From Bacteroidales bacterium UBA1410 (GTDB taxonomy: Bacteria; Bacteroidota; Bacteroidia; Bacteroidales; Dysgonomonadaceae), in the NCBI GenBank assembly GCA_002305015.1, contig DBPW01000006.1:689-6980 (forward strand): 6,292 bases of DNA. Reading direction: 5' to 3'. Numbering within the stretch: position 1 is the first letter of the stretch; each line of letters begins with the position of its first letter. Shown here piece by piece: positions 1 through 4,770 of the stretch. Under the pieces are notes generated by a model, which saw nothing but the letters and a program-made list of their open reading frames with translations, did no database searches and was not told where the DNA came from. Position numbers and translations under genes: made by a program.

Positions 1-11
1 GCAAGCATGGA

Positions 12-48
12 GCGAGGATGGTACGGCCTTGGTGCGAGGAAGGTGCGG
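12..48. repeat. Imperfect 15-bp direct repeat at the left edge
   Basis: Positions 12-26 and 34-48 match at 13 of 15 bases (core GCGAGGA.GGT.CGG), offset by 22 bp. The stretch is G-rich and differs from the AT-rich sequence that follows from about position 65. It could be the 3' end of a gene entering from the left: two plus-strand frames stay open from base 1 and stop by about position 84-92. It could also be intergenic repeat sequence. No product can be recognised. Confidence 0.4.
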
Positions 49-136
49 AGATAGGACGACCCGGTAAACTTTCATCAGATTAAAATCGGGGAATCAACTT
101 TGCCGAAAAACAGCCATTTGCATGTTGCATATTACA

Positions 137-161
137 TCATAAGTCAAATTCATAAGTCAAA
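137..161. repeat. Tandem 12-bp direct repeat upstream of the blaI-type operon
   Basis: TCATAAGTCAAA occurs at 137-148 and again at 150-161, giving a 13-bp period. It lies about 55 bp upstream of the -33 element of the repressor promoter, so it could be an activator-type binding site. It could equally be a chance AT-rich repeat. Confidence 0.45.
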
Positions 162-213
162 AAATACAAAATCGAAATTTGTGATTATTTAACTATAAAA
201 AGCGACGAAAAAG

Positions 214-243
214 TTTGCTATTTACGAAATATTCGTAATTTTG
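214..243 (+). promoter_or_regulatory. Bacteroidota-type promoter of the blaI/M56 operon
   Basis: TTTG at 214-217 (-33 element) is followed, after 18 bp, by TAATTTTG at 236-243, an exact match to the Bacteroidota -7 consensus TAnnTTTG. The predicted transcript start is near 247, leaving a leader of about 50 nt before the repressor ATG at 300. No Shine-Dalgarno is visible in that leader, as is normal for the phylum. Confidence 0.75.
222..238. promoter_or_regulatory. Probable BlaI-family operator overlapping the promoter
   Basis: TTACGAA at 222-228 and TTCGTAA at 232-238 form a perfect 7-bp inverted repeat around a 3-bp ATA spacer. The palindrome fills the gap between the -33 and -7 elements and overlaps the first bases of the -7 box, so a bound dimer would block RNA polymerase. 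BlaI/MecI repressors bind dyads with TAC/GTA-type half-sites in their own promoters, and the gene starting 62 bp downstream encodes such a repressor. Autorepression is therefore the natural reading; it is inferred, not shown. Confidence 0.65.
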
Positions 244-299
244 TATCGTACAAGTAAAAACTATGATATTGGCATAATAACTAAAATATTCATTGAACT

Positions 300-662
300 A
301 TGGAACGATTAACCCCTCAAGAAGAAATGGTTATGCTGCATATTTGGCAGTTAAACGAGTGTGCCATAAAAGATGTGGTGGATAGAATGGAGGATCCTAA
401 ACCACCTTACACTACAGTGGCGTCTATTTTTCAGAAATTGGAAAACAAGGGATATCTGACCAAAAGAAAATTTGGGAATGTTAAGGTGTTTAAGCCGAAA
501 ATTACCGAAGCTGCCTATAAAAAGCATTTTTTATCGGGAGTAGTACGAAATTATTTTGATAATTCGTACAAGGAGTTGGTGTCGTTCTTTGCAAAAGAAC
601 AAAAGATAACGAAGGAGGAACTGGCCGAAATTATTCGTCTTATCGAAAAAAAAGAGGAATAA
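300..662 (+). CDS. BlaI/MecI-family winged-helix transcriptional repressor
   Basis: A 120-residue protein of the usual length for BlaI/MecI/CopY-type repressors. Residues 4-72 form the winged-helix domain: the opening LTPQEEMVMLHIW, the recognition-helix region YTTVASIFQKLENKGYL (37-53), and the wing at about 54-66. Residues 75-120 form the helical dimerisation arm. In staphylococcal BlaI/MecI the partner protease signal leads to cleavage at an Asn-Phe bond in this arm. Here the equivalent place appears to read Ser95-Phe96, by my rough hand alignment. The gene is first in a two-gene operon with the M56 protease gene 54 bp downstream, the classic arrangement for this signalling pair. It probably represses its own promoter through the palindrome at 222-238. 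The symbol blaI is not assigned because no beta-lactamase is present and the true regulon is unknown. Confidence 0.92.
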   Translation: MERLTPQEEMVMLHIWQLNECAIKDVVDRMEDPKPPYTTVASIFQKLENKGYLTKRKFGNVKVFKPKITEAAYKKHFLSGVVRNYFDNSYKELVSFFAKEQKITKEELAEIIRLIEKKEE

Positions 663-716
663 AGCGGGAGCGGATTCTTTGGATGTATAAACCGTCTACT
701 TTTAATTTTCGAAAAA

Positions 717-2063
717 ATGGAAACGCTTTTCATCTACTTGGTTAAAGTAAACATTGCATTAACGATGTTTTACCTCGTGTACGTAGGATTGTTGAGAAAA
801 GACACTTTTCTGCGGTTGAAACGGTTTTACCTTTTTGCAGCGATTGTTTTTTCGCTGGTCTACCCGCTTTTTACCATCGAAGTAGGGGGAAATATCTTTT
901 CTTTCCTGAGAAAAAACTATGCGGCAGAAGTTCTTATCGGCCAACCATCCATAGCACCGGAGACAACAGATGCTTCCCCGGGAAATCGTTTTTTCCCCCT
1001 TCATGGGGAGAATGTCTTCTTTTTTGTCATGATGGCGGGAACGGCATTTTTCTTGGTGCGTTTTATTTGGCAGCTCATCACCATCTTTCGTATTAAACAT
1101 AAAAGCGTTCCGAAAAGAATAGGCACGCAGAACGTTTACCATTTATCCGAGAAGATGATGCCTTTTTCTTTCTTCCGATGGATTTTTGTCAATACCGAAG
1201 TTCATTCCGAAGAAGAATTAAAGCAAATCCTCATGCATGAGCAAATTCACATACAACAGTGGCATTCGCTGGATATCCTGTTGGCGGAATCATTGTGCAT
1301 TTTTTTCTGGTGGAACCCGATCGTGTGGTTAATGAAAAAAGAAATTGCCATCAATCTGGAATATCTGGCCGATAGCGAAATCTTACGTAAAGGCGTAAAC
1401 AGTCGCGATTACCAGTACCACCTTTTACGACTGACTTATCATGAAACTGCAGTACAGATAGTAAATAATTTTAATGTTTCACAATTAAAACAACGAATTA
1501 TGATGATGAACAAAAACAAATCGCCAAAGCGGAAGCTGGCAAAATACCTGATGATACTGCCTCTTGCCGTATTGTTGATGATGACAAACTGTGTACAGAA
1601 AAAGGATGCGGGAGATGTTTCTTCACAGGAAGAAACGGTGCAGGATGAGAAACAGCAGAAGGTAACGGACAACGACGAAATATTTGTTGTAGTAGAAGAA
1701 ATGCCTCAATTTCCAGGAGGTCAAACCGCTTTGATGAAGTACCTGAGCGAAAACATCAGGTATCCGGTAATAGCACAGGAAAAGGGTATTGAAGGAAGAG
1801 TAATCTGTAATTTTATTGTCAGAAAAGACGGGAGCATCGCAGATGTGGGAGTAGTTCGAGGTGTTGATCCGTTATTGGATGAAGAAGCCGTTAGGGTAAT
1901 TAAATCGATGCCTAAATGGGAACCGGGCAGGCAAAAGGGAAAAATCGTAGATGTGAGGTTTACTTTGCCCATCGTTTTCAGATTGCAACCATCGGGTAAA
2001 CCCGTCCAAAATTCCACAGACAATGCAGAAGGAAAAATAAGCGATACCGATACGGGTTATTGA
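717..2063 (+). CDS. BlaR1/MecR1-like M56 membrane metallopeptidase with TonB C-terminal domain
   Basis: A 448-residue integral membrane protein. Hydrophobic segments lie at about residues 3-25, 36-56, 99-120, 183-205 and 276-293. The zinc protease signature HEQIH is at 174-178, followed by a conserved H183 and D186, with a downstream acidic motif EYLADSE (215-221) likely to supply the third metal ligand. The family motif PFSFFRWIFVN precedes it (149-159). After the last membrane segment and a polar linker (about 294-325), residues 330-422 form a TonB_C domain: it opens with FPGGQTALMKYLSENIRYP, and contains GxVxxxFIVxxDG and LDEEAVRVIKSMPKWEPG. The penicillin-binding sensor domain of BlaR1/MecR1 is absent, so the signal is probably not a beta-lactam directly. 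The role inferred is a membrane protease that relays an envelope signal to inactivate the upstream BlaI-type repressor. It is co-transcribed with that gene and terminated at 2081-2129. The start at 717 is the first ATG and places the first membrane helix at the N-terminus. Confidence 0.92.
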   Translation: METLFIYLVKVNIALTMFYLVYVGLLRKDTFLRLKRFYLFAAIVFSLVYPLFTIEVGGNIFSFLRKNYAAEVLIGQPSIAPETTDASPGNRFFPLHGENVFFFVMMAGTAFFLVRFIWQLITIFRIKHKSVPKRIGTQNVYHLSEKMMPFSFFRWIFVNTEVHSEEELKQILMHEQIHIQQWHSLDILLAESLCIFFWWNPIVWLMKKEIAINLEYLADSEILRKGVNSRDYQYHLLRLTYHETAVQIVNNFNVSQLKQRIMMMNKNKSPKRKLAKYLMILPLAVLLMMTNCVQKKDAGDVSSQEETVQDEKQQKVTDNDEIFVVVEEMPQFPGGQTALMKYLSENIRYPVIAQEKGIEGRVICNFIVRKDGSIADVGVVRGVDPLLDEEAVRVIKSMPKWEPGRQKGKIVDVRFTLPIVFRLQPSGKPVQNSTDNAEGKISDTDTGY

Positions 2064-2080
2064 GAGAATCATTATTTTGT

Positions 2081-2129
2081 AATCAAAGGAGCATAGCGGC
2101 TTTATTTTCATATGCCCCTTTGATTTTTT
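2081..2129 (+). terminator. Intrinsic terminator of the blaI/M56 operon
   Basis: A 9-bp perfect stem (2081-2089 with 2117-2125) is extended, after one A-C mismatch, by 5 more pairs (GCATA 2091-2095 with TATGC 2111-2115) around a 15-nt loop. A T-run at 2124-2129 follows. It starts 17 nt after the M56 stop codon. There is no T-tract on the opposite strand, so it is unidirectional. Confidence 0.88.
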
Positions 2130-2171
2130 CCTATGCTTCATCCTCGTCCTTATTACGAAATGTATCACTAA

Positions 2172-2200
2172 TTCGGCAATAAACAACAGTTATTGCCGAA
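2172..2200. repeat. Perfect 11-bp inverted repeat between convergent genes
   Basis: TTCGGCAATAA (2172-2182) and TTATTGCCGAA (2190-2200) are perfect reverse complements around a 7-nt loop. No T-tract follows on either strand, so it is not a textbook terminator. It lies between the plus-strand operon terminator and the end of the minus-strand phage-like gene. It may be a back-up terminator or RNA-stabilising hairpin for the minus gene, or a protein-binding dyad. Confidence 0.6.
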
Positions 2201-2251
2201 AATGGAATAAAAATCCATCATTCAGGCAAGAAAATTATAAAATACACGGAC

Positions 2252-2276
2252 AAAAAATCTGCAATCATTGCGGAGA
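2252..2276 (-). terminator. Weak intrinsic terminator of the minus-strand P5-like gene
   Basis: Read on the minus strand, TCT...AGA and GCAA...TTGC pair into a 3+4 bp stem with a 2-nt bulge and a TGA loop (plus coordinates 2258-2276). Six T residues follow at once (the A-run 2252-2257 on the plus strand). It lies 12 nt past the stop codon of the gene at 2289-2699. The stem is short, so confidence is moderate. Confidence 0.5.
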
Positions 2277-2288
2277 GAAGAAACGGTT

Positions 2289-2699
2289 TCATTGATAGTT
2301 GATTTTGTCTTGAAGATGAAAGCCGGCCATCACCCGGGCGATGTCGGCATTTCGTCCGTTTTCTACGAAACTCATGGCGGCCACTATCATGAGGTAGTCT
2401 GTACCATCGGCAGCAGTAAGTTCTTTGTCGCGCGGAACGCCCGATAACTTTTCAACCCGGGAAAGGTAGCTTTCCGTATCGTTCTCAGTCGGCGGTGCCC
2501 AATGGAAGATGATTTTTTCGAGGGTATTCCAACCCCGGGAAAGGTAAGTTGCCAAAATCACAAAAGCAGCCCGATAACCATAAGCGATCGATGAAAAAGT
2601 TTTGAAACTCTCGTCCGTGCCGGCAATCTCACCCTGAAAACGGTCGGCACTGTGACGAATATTCAACGGATTGTTGTTGCGAAGTCCTCTCGGTATCAT
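2289..2699 (-). CDS. Phage-like structural protein P5 family protein (orphan prophage-type gene)
   Basis: A 136-residue soluble protein with no signal peptide or membrane segment. It opens with RGLRNNNPLNIRHS (4-17), then has F-x-GE (22-25), a TFSSIAYGYRAAF segment (34-46), a YLSRGWNTLEKIIFHWAPPTEN segment (52-73, Arg and Trp and the WAPPTEN core being distinctive) and SYLSRVEKLSGVP (77-89). This pattern is that of small proteins in Bacteroidota and phage genomes usually named 'structural protein P5' or virion-associated; I recognise it from memory of the family. A link to peptidoglycan-active virion proteins is possible but no catalytic residue can be assigned. It is alone: no capsid, tail, integrase or amidase gene is next to it. 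It has a good Shine-Dalgarno (see 2706-2712), unlike the other genes here, which supports the ATG at 2699 and suggests a phage origin. Confidence 0.82.
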   Translation of the reverse strand: MIPRGLRNNNPLNIRHSADRFQGEIAGTDESFKTFSSIAYGYRAAFVILATYLSRGWNTLEKIIFHWAPPTENDTESYLSRVEKLSGVPRDKELTAADGTDYLMIVAAMSFVENGRNADIARVMAGFHLQDKINYQ

Positions 2700-2705
2700 A
2701 TTTTA

Positions 2706-2712
2706 TCCTCCT
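2706..2712 (-). promoter_or_regulatory. Strong Shine-Dalgarno of the P5-like gene
   Basis: On the minus strand AGGAGGA lies 6 nt before the ATG at 2699, an ideal ribosome binding site. Such sites are uncommon before Bacteroidota genes and none of the other three long genes here has one, so it both fixes the start codon and marks the gene as different in origin. Confidence 0.75.
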
Positions 2713-2713
2713 G

Positions 2714-3036
2714 TTTTTGTAATTTTGCTTGTCCCTGTGTGTTTGCTTGCTCTTGTGGATCCACCTTTATTTGGACAGGGTAGAAGGAAAGAGTACCTTC
2801 CCCCTTATCCGAACATAAAGATAAAGGTGACTATTCATCCGATGATCAAATCAGCACCTATTGCGTTGGTTTGCACTGACTTGTTTATGAATGATGCAAG
2901 CTCCTGAAAAATATACCTCTCCTGCCTCCTGCTTCGAGAATGTTGAATATTTTACTTCCTGCACGCTAAATTTTTATCAACTCCATAGGCGATTTGAGAA
3001 GAAGAAGTGGTGACCCATTTTATTTCATGAAAAACA
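2714..3036. other. 323-bp stretch without a confident gene
   Basis: No gene is supported here. The plus-strand frame that overlaps the P5-like gene and runs to 2907 has no recognisable domain. On the minus strand a frame between 2951 and 2808 reads protein-like but lacks an ATG and is broken by a TGA at 2835-2837. Other items are a 10-bp perfect palindrome GTGGATCCAC (2755-2764), a second AGGAGG on the minus strand (2925-2930) and an isolated TTCGAG (2933-2938) resembling the half-sites further right. No minus-strand promoter for the P5-like gene matching TAnnTTTG was found. Confidence 0.5.
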
Positions 3037-3052
3037 TTCGAGTACACTCGAA
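3037..3052. promoter_or_regulatory. Operator-like palindrome ahead of the AAA ATPase gene
   Basis: TTCGAGT (3037-3043) and ACTCGAA (3046-3052) form a perfect 7-bp dyad around a 2-bp spacer. It covers the place where the -33 element should be (TTCG at 3037-3040, 20 bp before the -7 box). A bound dimer would control initiation. A third TTCGAGT is at 3077-3083. The binding protein is unknown; nothing in this window is an obvious candidate other than the ATPase itself. Confidence 0.6.
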
Positions 3053-3060
3053 AAAAGTAG

Positions 3061-3068
3061 TATATTTG
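3061..3068 (+). promoter_or_regulatory. -7 promoter element of the AAA ATPase gene
   Basis: TATATTTG matches the Bacteroidota -7 consensus TAnnTTTG exactly. The -33 position carries only TTCG, a weak match inside the palindrome. The predicted start of transcription is near 3072, giving a very short leader of about 12 nt before the ATG at 3084. Confidence 0.65.
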
Positions 3069-3076
3069 TAAAAATT

Positions 3077-3083
3077 TTCGAGT
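3077..3083 (+). promoter_or_regulatory. Third TTCGAGT element, abutting the ATPase start codon
   Basis: An exact copy of the operator half-site TTCGAGT ends at the base before the ATG at 3084, in the same orientation as the first copy and 40 bp from it. It sits in the short leader where a Shine-Dalgarno would normally lie, so it could act at DNA level (roadblock) or be coincidental. Confidence 0.45.
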
Positions 3084-4355
3084 ATGGACGAAAAAATTGC
3101 AATATTATCCAAGTATAATTTTTGGAATGGAAATGTTCCGGAAACAGGTTTTCCTCGCCATGATTATACCGATAAGATTATGGATTATCTGAATACCAAG
3201 CTGGTGAAAGTATTGGTCGGCCAACGGCGTGTAGGCAAAAGTTATATTCTAAGACAAATAGCTTCACAATTGATAAGCAATGGCATTTCGCCGGAAAACA
3301 TTTTTTATATCAATAAGGAATTTATAGAGTTTGATTTTATGGTCACTTACAAAGAATTGGAGGAAACAGTAAATGTCTATAAAACTTATTTTAAACCCAA
3401 AGGAAAATTTTATCTTTTTATAGATGAAATACAAATGATAAAGGGGTGGGAGCATTTTGTCAATTCCTATTCGCAGAATTTTACAGAACCTTGCGAAATT
3501 TTTATTACAGGTTCAAATTCCGAGATGTTGTCGGGGGAATTGGCAACATTACTATCCGGTCGGTATGTCGAATTTGAGATTTTTCCTTTTAGCTATGCAG
3601 AATATTTAGGAATCACGAAAAAACAAAAATCCCGACAGAGTTATATGGAATATATGGAAACAGGTGCTTTACCCGAATTATTTATGCTTCCTAACGAAGA
3701 AACTAAACGGAATTATGTTTCGGCTATAAAAGATACCATATTATTGCGCGATATTATTCAGCGTTATAACATTAAAGATGCCAAACTGCTTGAGGACGTG
3801 TTTATTTATCTGGTAAATAATGCTTCAAACCTGATTTCTGTCACCAACATTCTAAACTATTTTGAATCGAAAAAACGGAAAACAAGTTACGATACCTTGT
3901 CAAACTATATTTCTTACCTCGAACAATCCTTTTTGATTCATAAAGTAGAACGTTTCAGCATCAAAGGGAAAGAGGTATTGTCGGGTATTTATAAATATTA
4001 TATTAACGATTTGTGCTTTAAGAATTATCTTTATCCGGGATTTGATTACGGAGTAGGGTACAAATTGGAAAATCTGCTTTTTTTGGAACTGAGAAGAAAG
4101 GGGTATATGGTTTATATCGGTACTTTCAGAGACAAGGAGATCGATTTCGTTGCCAGAAAAGGTGACAAGATGATCTACATACAATGCTGCTATATGCTTA
4201 TCGACGAAAAGGTAATCGCTCGCGAATATTCTCCCTTGGAAACCATCAAAGATAATTATGATAAATATGTTGTGACAATGGATGAGGTGAATTTTTCTTC
4301 GAAAGAAGGGATAGAACACATTCAGGCATGGAACTTTTCCGATATAATTAATTGA
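3084..4355 (+). CDS. AAA_14/DUF4143-family ATP-binding protein
   Basis: A 423-residue cytoplasmic protein. The AAA domain covers about residues 35-175: Walker A GQRRVGKS (46-53), Walker B YLFIDEIQ (110-117), a sensor-1-like stretch ITGSNS (141-146), and the family block LLSGRYVEFEIFPFSYAEYL (156-175, with Arg160 a candidate arginine finger). The DUF4143 part covers about 215-375. Its end resembles a restriction-endonuclease-like fold: KLENLLFLELRRKGY (327-341), KEIDFVA (351-357) and YIQCCY (365-370) supply an E-xD-Q pattern, with Gln where active nucleases usually have a catalytic Lys or Glu. The biochemical role of the family is poorly defined; many copies are scattered through Bacteroidota and archaeal genomes. 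The gene stands alone and is visibly more AT-rich than the exporter gene downstream, which fits horizontal gain. The start at 3084 follows the promoter by a short leader; there is no Shine-Dalgarno. Confidence 0.9.
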   Translation: MDEKIAILSKYNFWNGNVPETGFPRHDYTDKIMDYLNTKLVKVLVGQRRVGKSYILRQIASQLISNGISPENIFYINKEFIEFDFMVTYKELEETVNVYKTYFKPKGKFYLFIDEIQMIKGWEHFVNSYSQNFTEPCEIFITGSNSEMLSGELATLLSGRYVEFEIFPFSYAEYLGITKKQKSRQSYMEYMETGALPELFMLPNEETKRNYVSAIKDTILLRDIIQRYNIKDAKLLEDVFIYLVNNASNLISVTNILNYFESKKRKTSYDTLSNYISYLEQSFLIHKVERFSIKGKEVLSGIYKYYINDLCFKNYLYPGFDYGVGYKLENLLFLELRRKGYMVYIGTFRDKEIDFVARKGDKMIYIQCCYMLIDEKVIAREYSPLETIKDNYDKYVVTMDEVNFSSKEGIEHIQAWNFSDIIN

Positions 4356-4368
4356 GGAAAGACAGATT

Positions 4369-4385
4369 TATGCATCAGTTGCATA
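4369..4385. repeat. Small perfect hairpin after the ATPase gene
   Basis: TATGCA (4369-4374) and TGCATA (4380-4385) pair around a TCAGT loop. There is no T-tract, so it is probably not a terminator. The right part, CAGTTGCATA (4376-4385), is repeated exactly at 4497-4506. Confidence 0.4.
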
Positions 4386-4439
4386 GGTAATTCATTTAAT
4401 GATATTCTCATTCTTTACTTTCATTTTCTCTACAGTTCT

Positions 4440-4457
4440 CCATTGAAAATGGTTTTT
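4440..4457 (+). terminator. Weak intrinsic terminator candidate after the ATPase gene
   Basis: CCATT (4440-4444) pairs with AATGG (4448-4452) over a GAA loop, followed directly by five T residues (4453-4457) and more T-rich sequence. The 5-bp stem is weak. It lies 84 nt after the ATPase stop, and is the only terminator-like structure between that gene and the promoter at 4546. Confidence 0.4.
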
Positions 4458-4545
4458 CTGTTTTTCATCCTGTAACTTCTGCCTTTTTTATGAAAACAGT
4501 TGCATAAGTCGGGCGATTCGATGAGACGCAGAAAGAAAAAATAAT

Positions 4546-4553
4546 TACCTTTG
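4546..4553 (+). promoter_or_regulatory. -7 promoter element of the structured RNA / MATE leader
   Basis: TACCTTTG is an exact TAnnTTTG match, predicting a transcript start near 4557. No clear TTTG is present 19-21 bp upstream; the nearest candidate (TTCG at 4517-4520) is too far. It is the only convincing promoter between the ATPase gene and the exporter. Confidence 0.6.
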
Positions 4554-4556
4554 TGG

Positions 4557-4757
4557 TGTAGCTTTACAGGCTTTAGAAAGGCAGCGTTACGCTCGATGAA
4601 GATCGGATAGATGTTGCCGGATGGTGAGTTCAGGGATGCTGTCGTTGTGATGAGTCATGCCCTGATGACACCCGAGGAGACTGTAAGATAGTCAATATTA
4701 TAAATAGAAGACAACCACTAAAAACCGACGTTTGTGGACAGCAGTCGTCGGTTTTTT
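4557..4757 (+). ncRNA. Structured ~200-nt RNA: free-standing sRNA or attenuator leader of the MATE gene
   Basis: No reading frame is evident, but the region folds by eye into several stems. TTTACAG (4563-4569) pairs with CTGTAAG (4681-4687), enclosing two arms. Arm A is GGCAGC (4580-4585) with GTTGCC (4613-4618), capped by CGAT/ATCG (4594-4597 with 4602-4605) over a GAAG loop. Arm B is GGTG/CACC (4623-4626 with 4669-4672), then TCAGGG/CCCTGA (4630-4635 with 4660-4665) and ATG/CAT (4636-4638 with 4656-4658) with one bulged G, capped by a 17-nt loop. The 3' end is the terminator at 4721-4757. GUGGU (4553-4557) could also pair with ACCAC (4714-4718), but its 5' arm overlaps the promoter box and may not be transcribed. 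A promoter at one end and a terminator at the other fits the Bacteroidales-1 RNA motif or a 6S-type RNA; neither could be confirmed. I see no match to TPP, cobalamin, FMN, ykkC, SRP, RNase P or tmRNA signature sequences. Confidence 0.6.
4721..4757 (+). terminator. Intrinsic terminator directly upstream of the MATE gene
   Basis: AAAACCGACG (4721-4730) and CGTCGGTTTT (4746-4755) are perfect 10-bp complements around a 15-nt loop, and the T-run reaches 4757. It ends 13 nt before the GTG at 4771. Either it ends an independent small RNA, or it is the off-switch of an attenuator controlling the exporter. Confidence 0.85.
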
Positions 4758-4770
4758 GATAGCCCTAAAA

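Noticed and set aside
1597..1625. Internal lipoprotein signal in the M56 protein (hydrophobic run ending MMTNC)
   Set aside because: The residue before Cys is Asn, not Gly/Ala/Ser, and the hydrophobic run is the regular last membrane helix of the family.
300..2063. A true beta-lactam resistance operon
   Set aside because: No beta-lactamase or PBP2a gene is present and the M56 protein lacks the penicillin-binding sensor domain.
2755..2764. GTGGATCCAC palindrome as an operator
   Set aside because: Ten bases of perfect dyad with no promoter element near it; too short and isolated to support a function.
2671..2907. Plus-strand 78-codon frame with a hydrophobic start
   Set aside because: It overlaps the start and Shine-Dalgarno of the better supported minus-strand P5-like gene, has no promoter, and shows no known domain.
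4732..4770. N-terminal extension of the MATE protein from a TTG at 4732
   Set aside because: The TTG lies in the loop of a perfect terminator hairpin whose 3' arm and T-run would be coding; the extra 13 residues do not fit the family N-terminus, whereas GTG at 4771 does.
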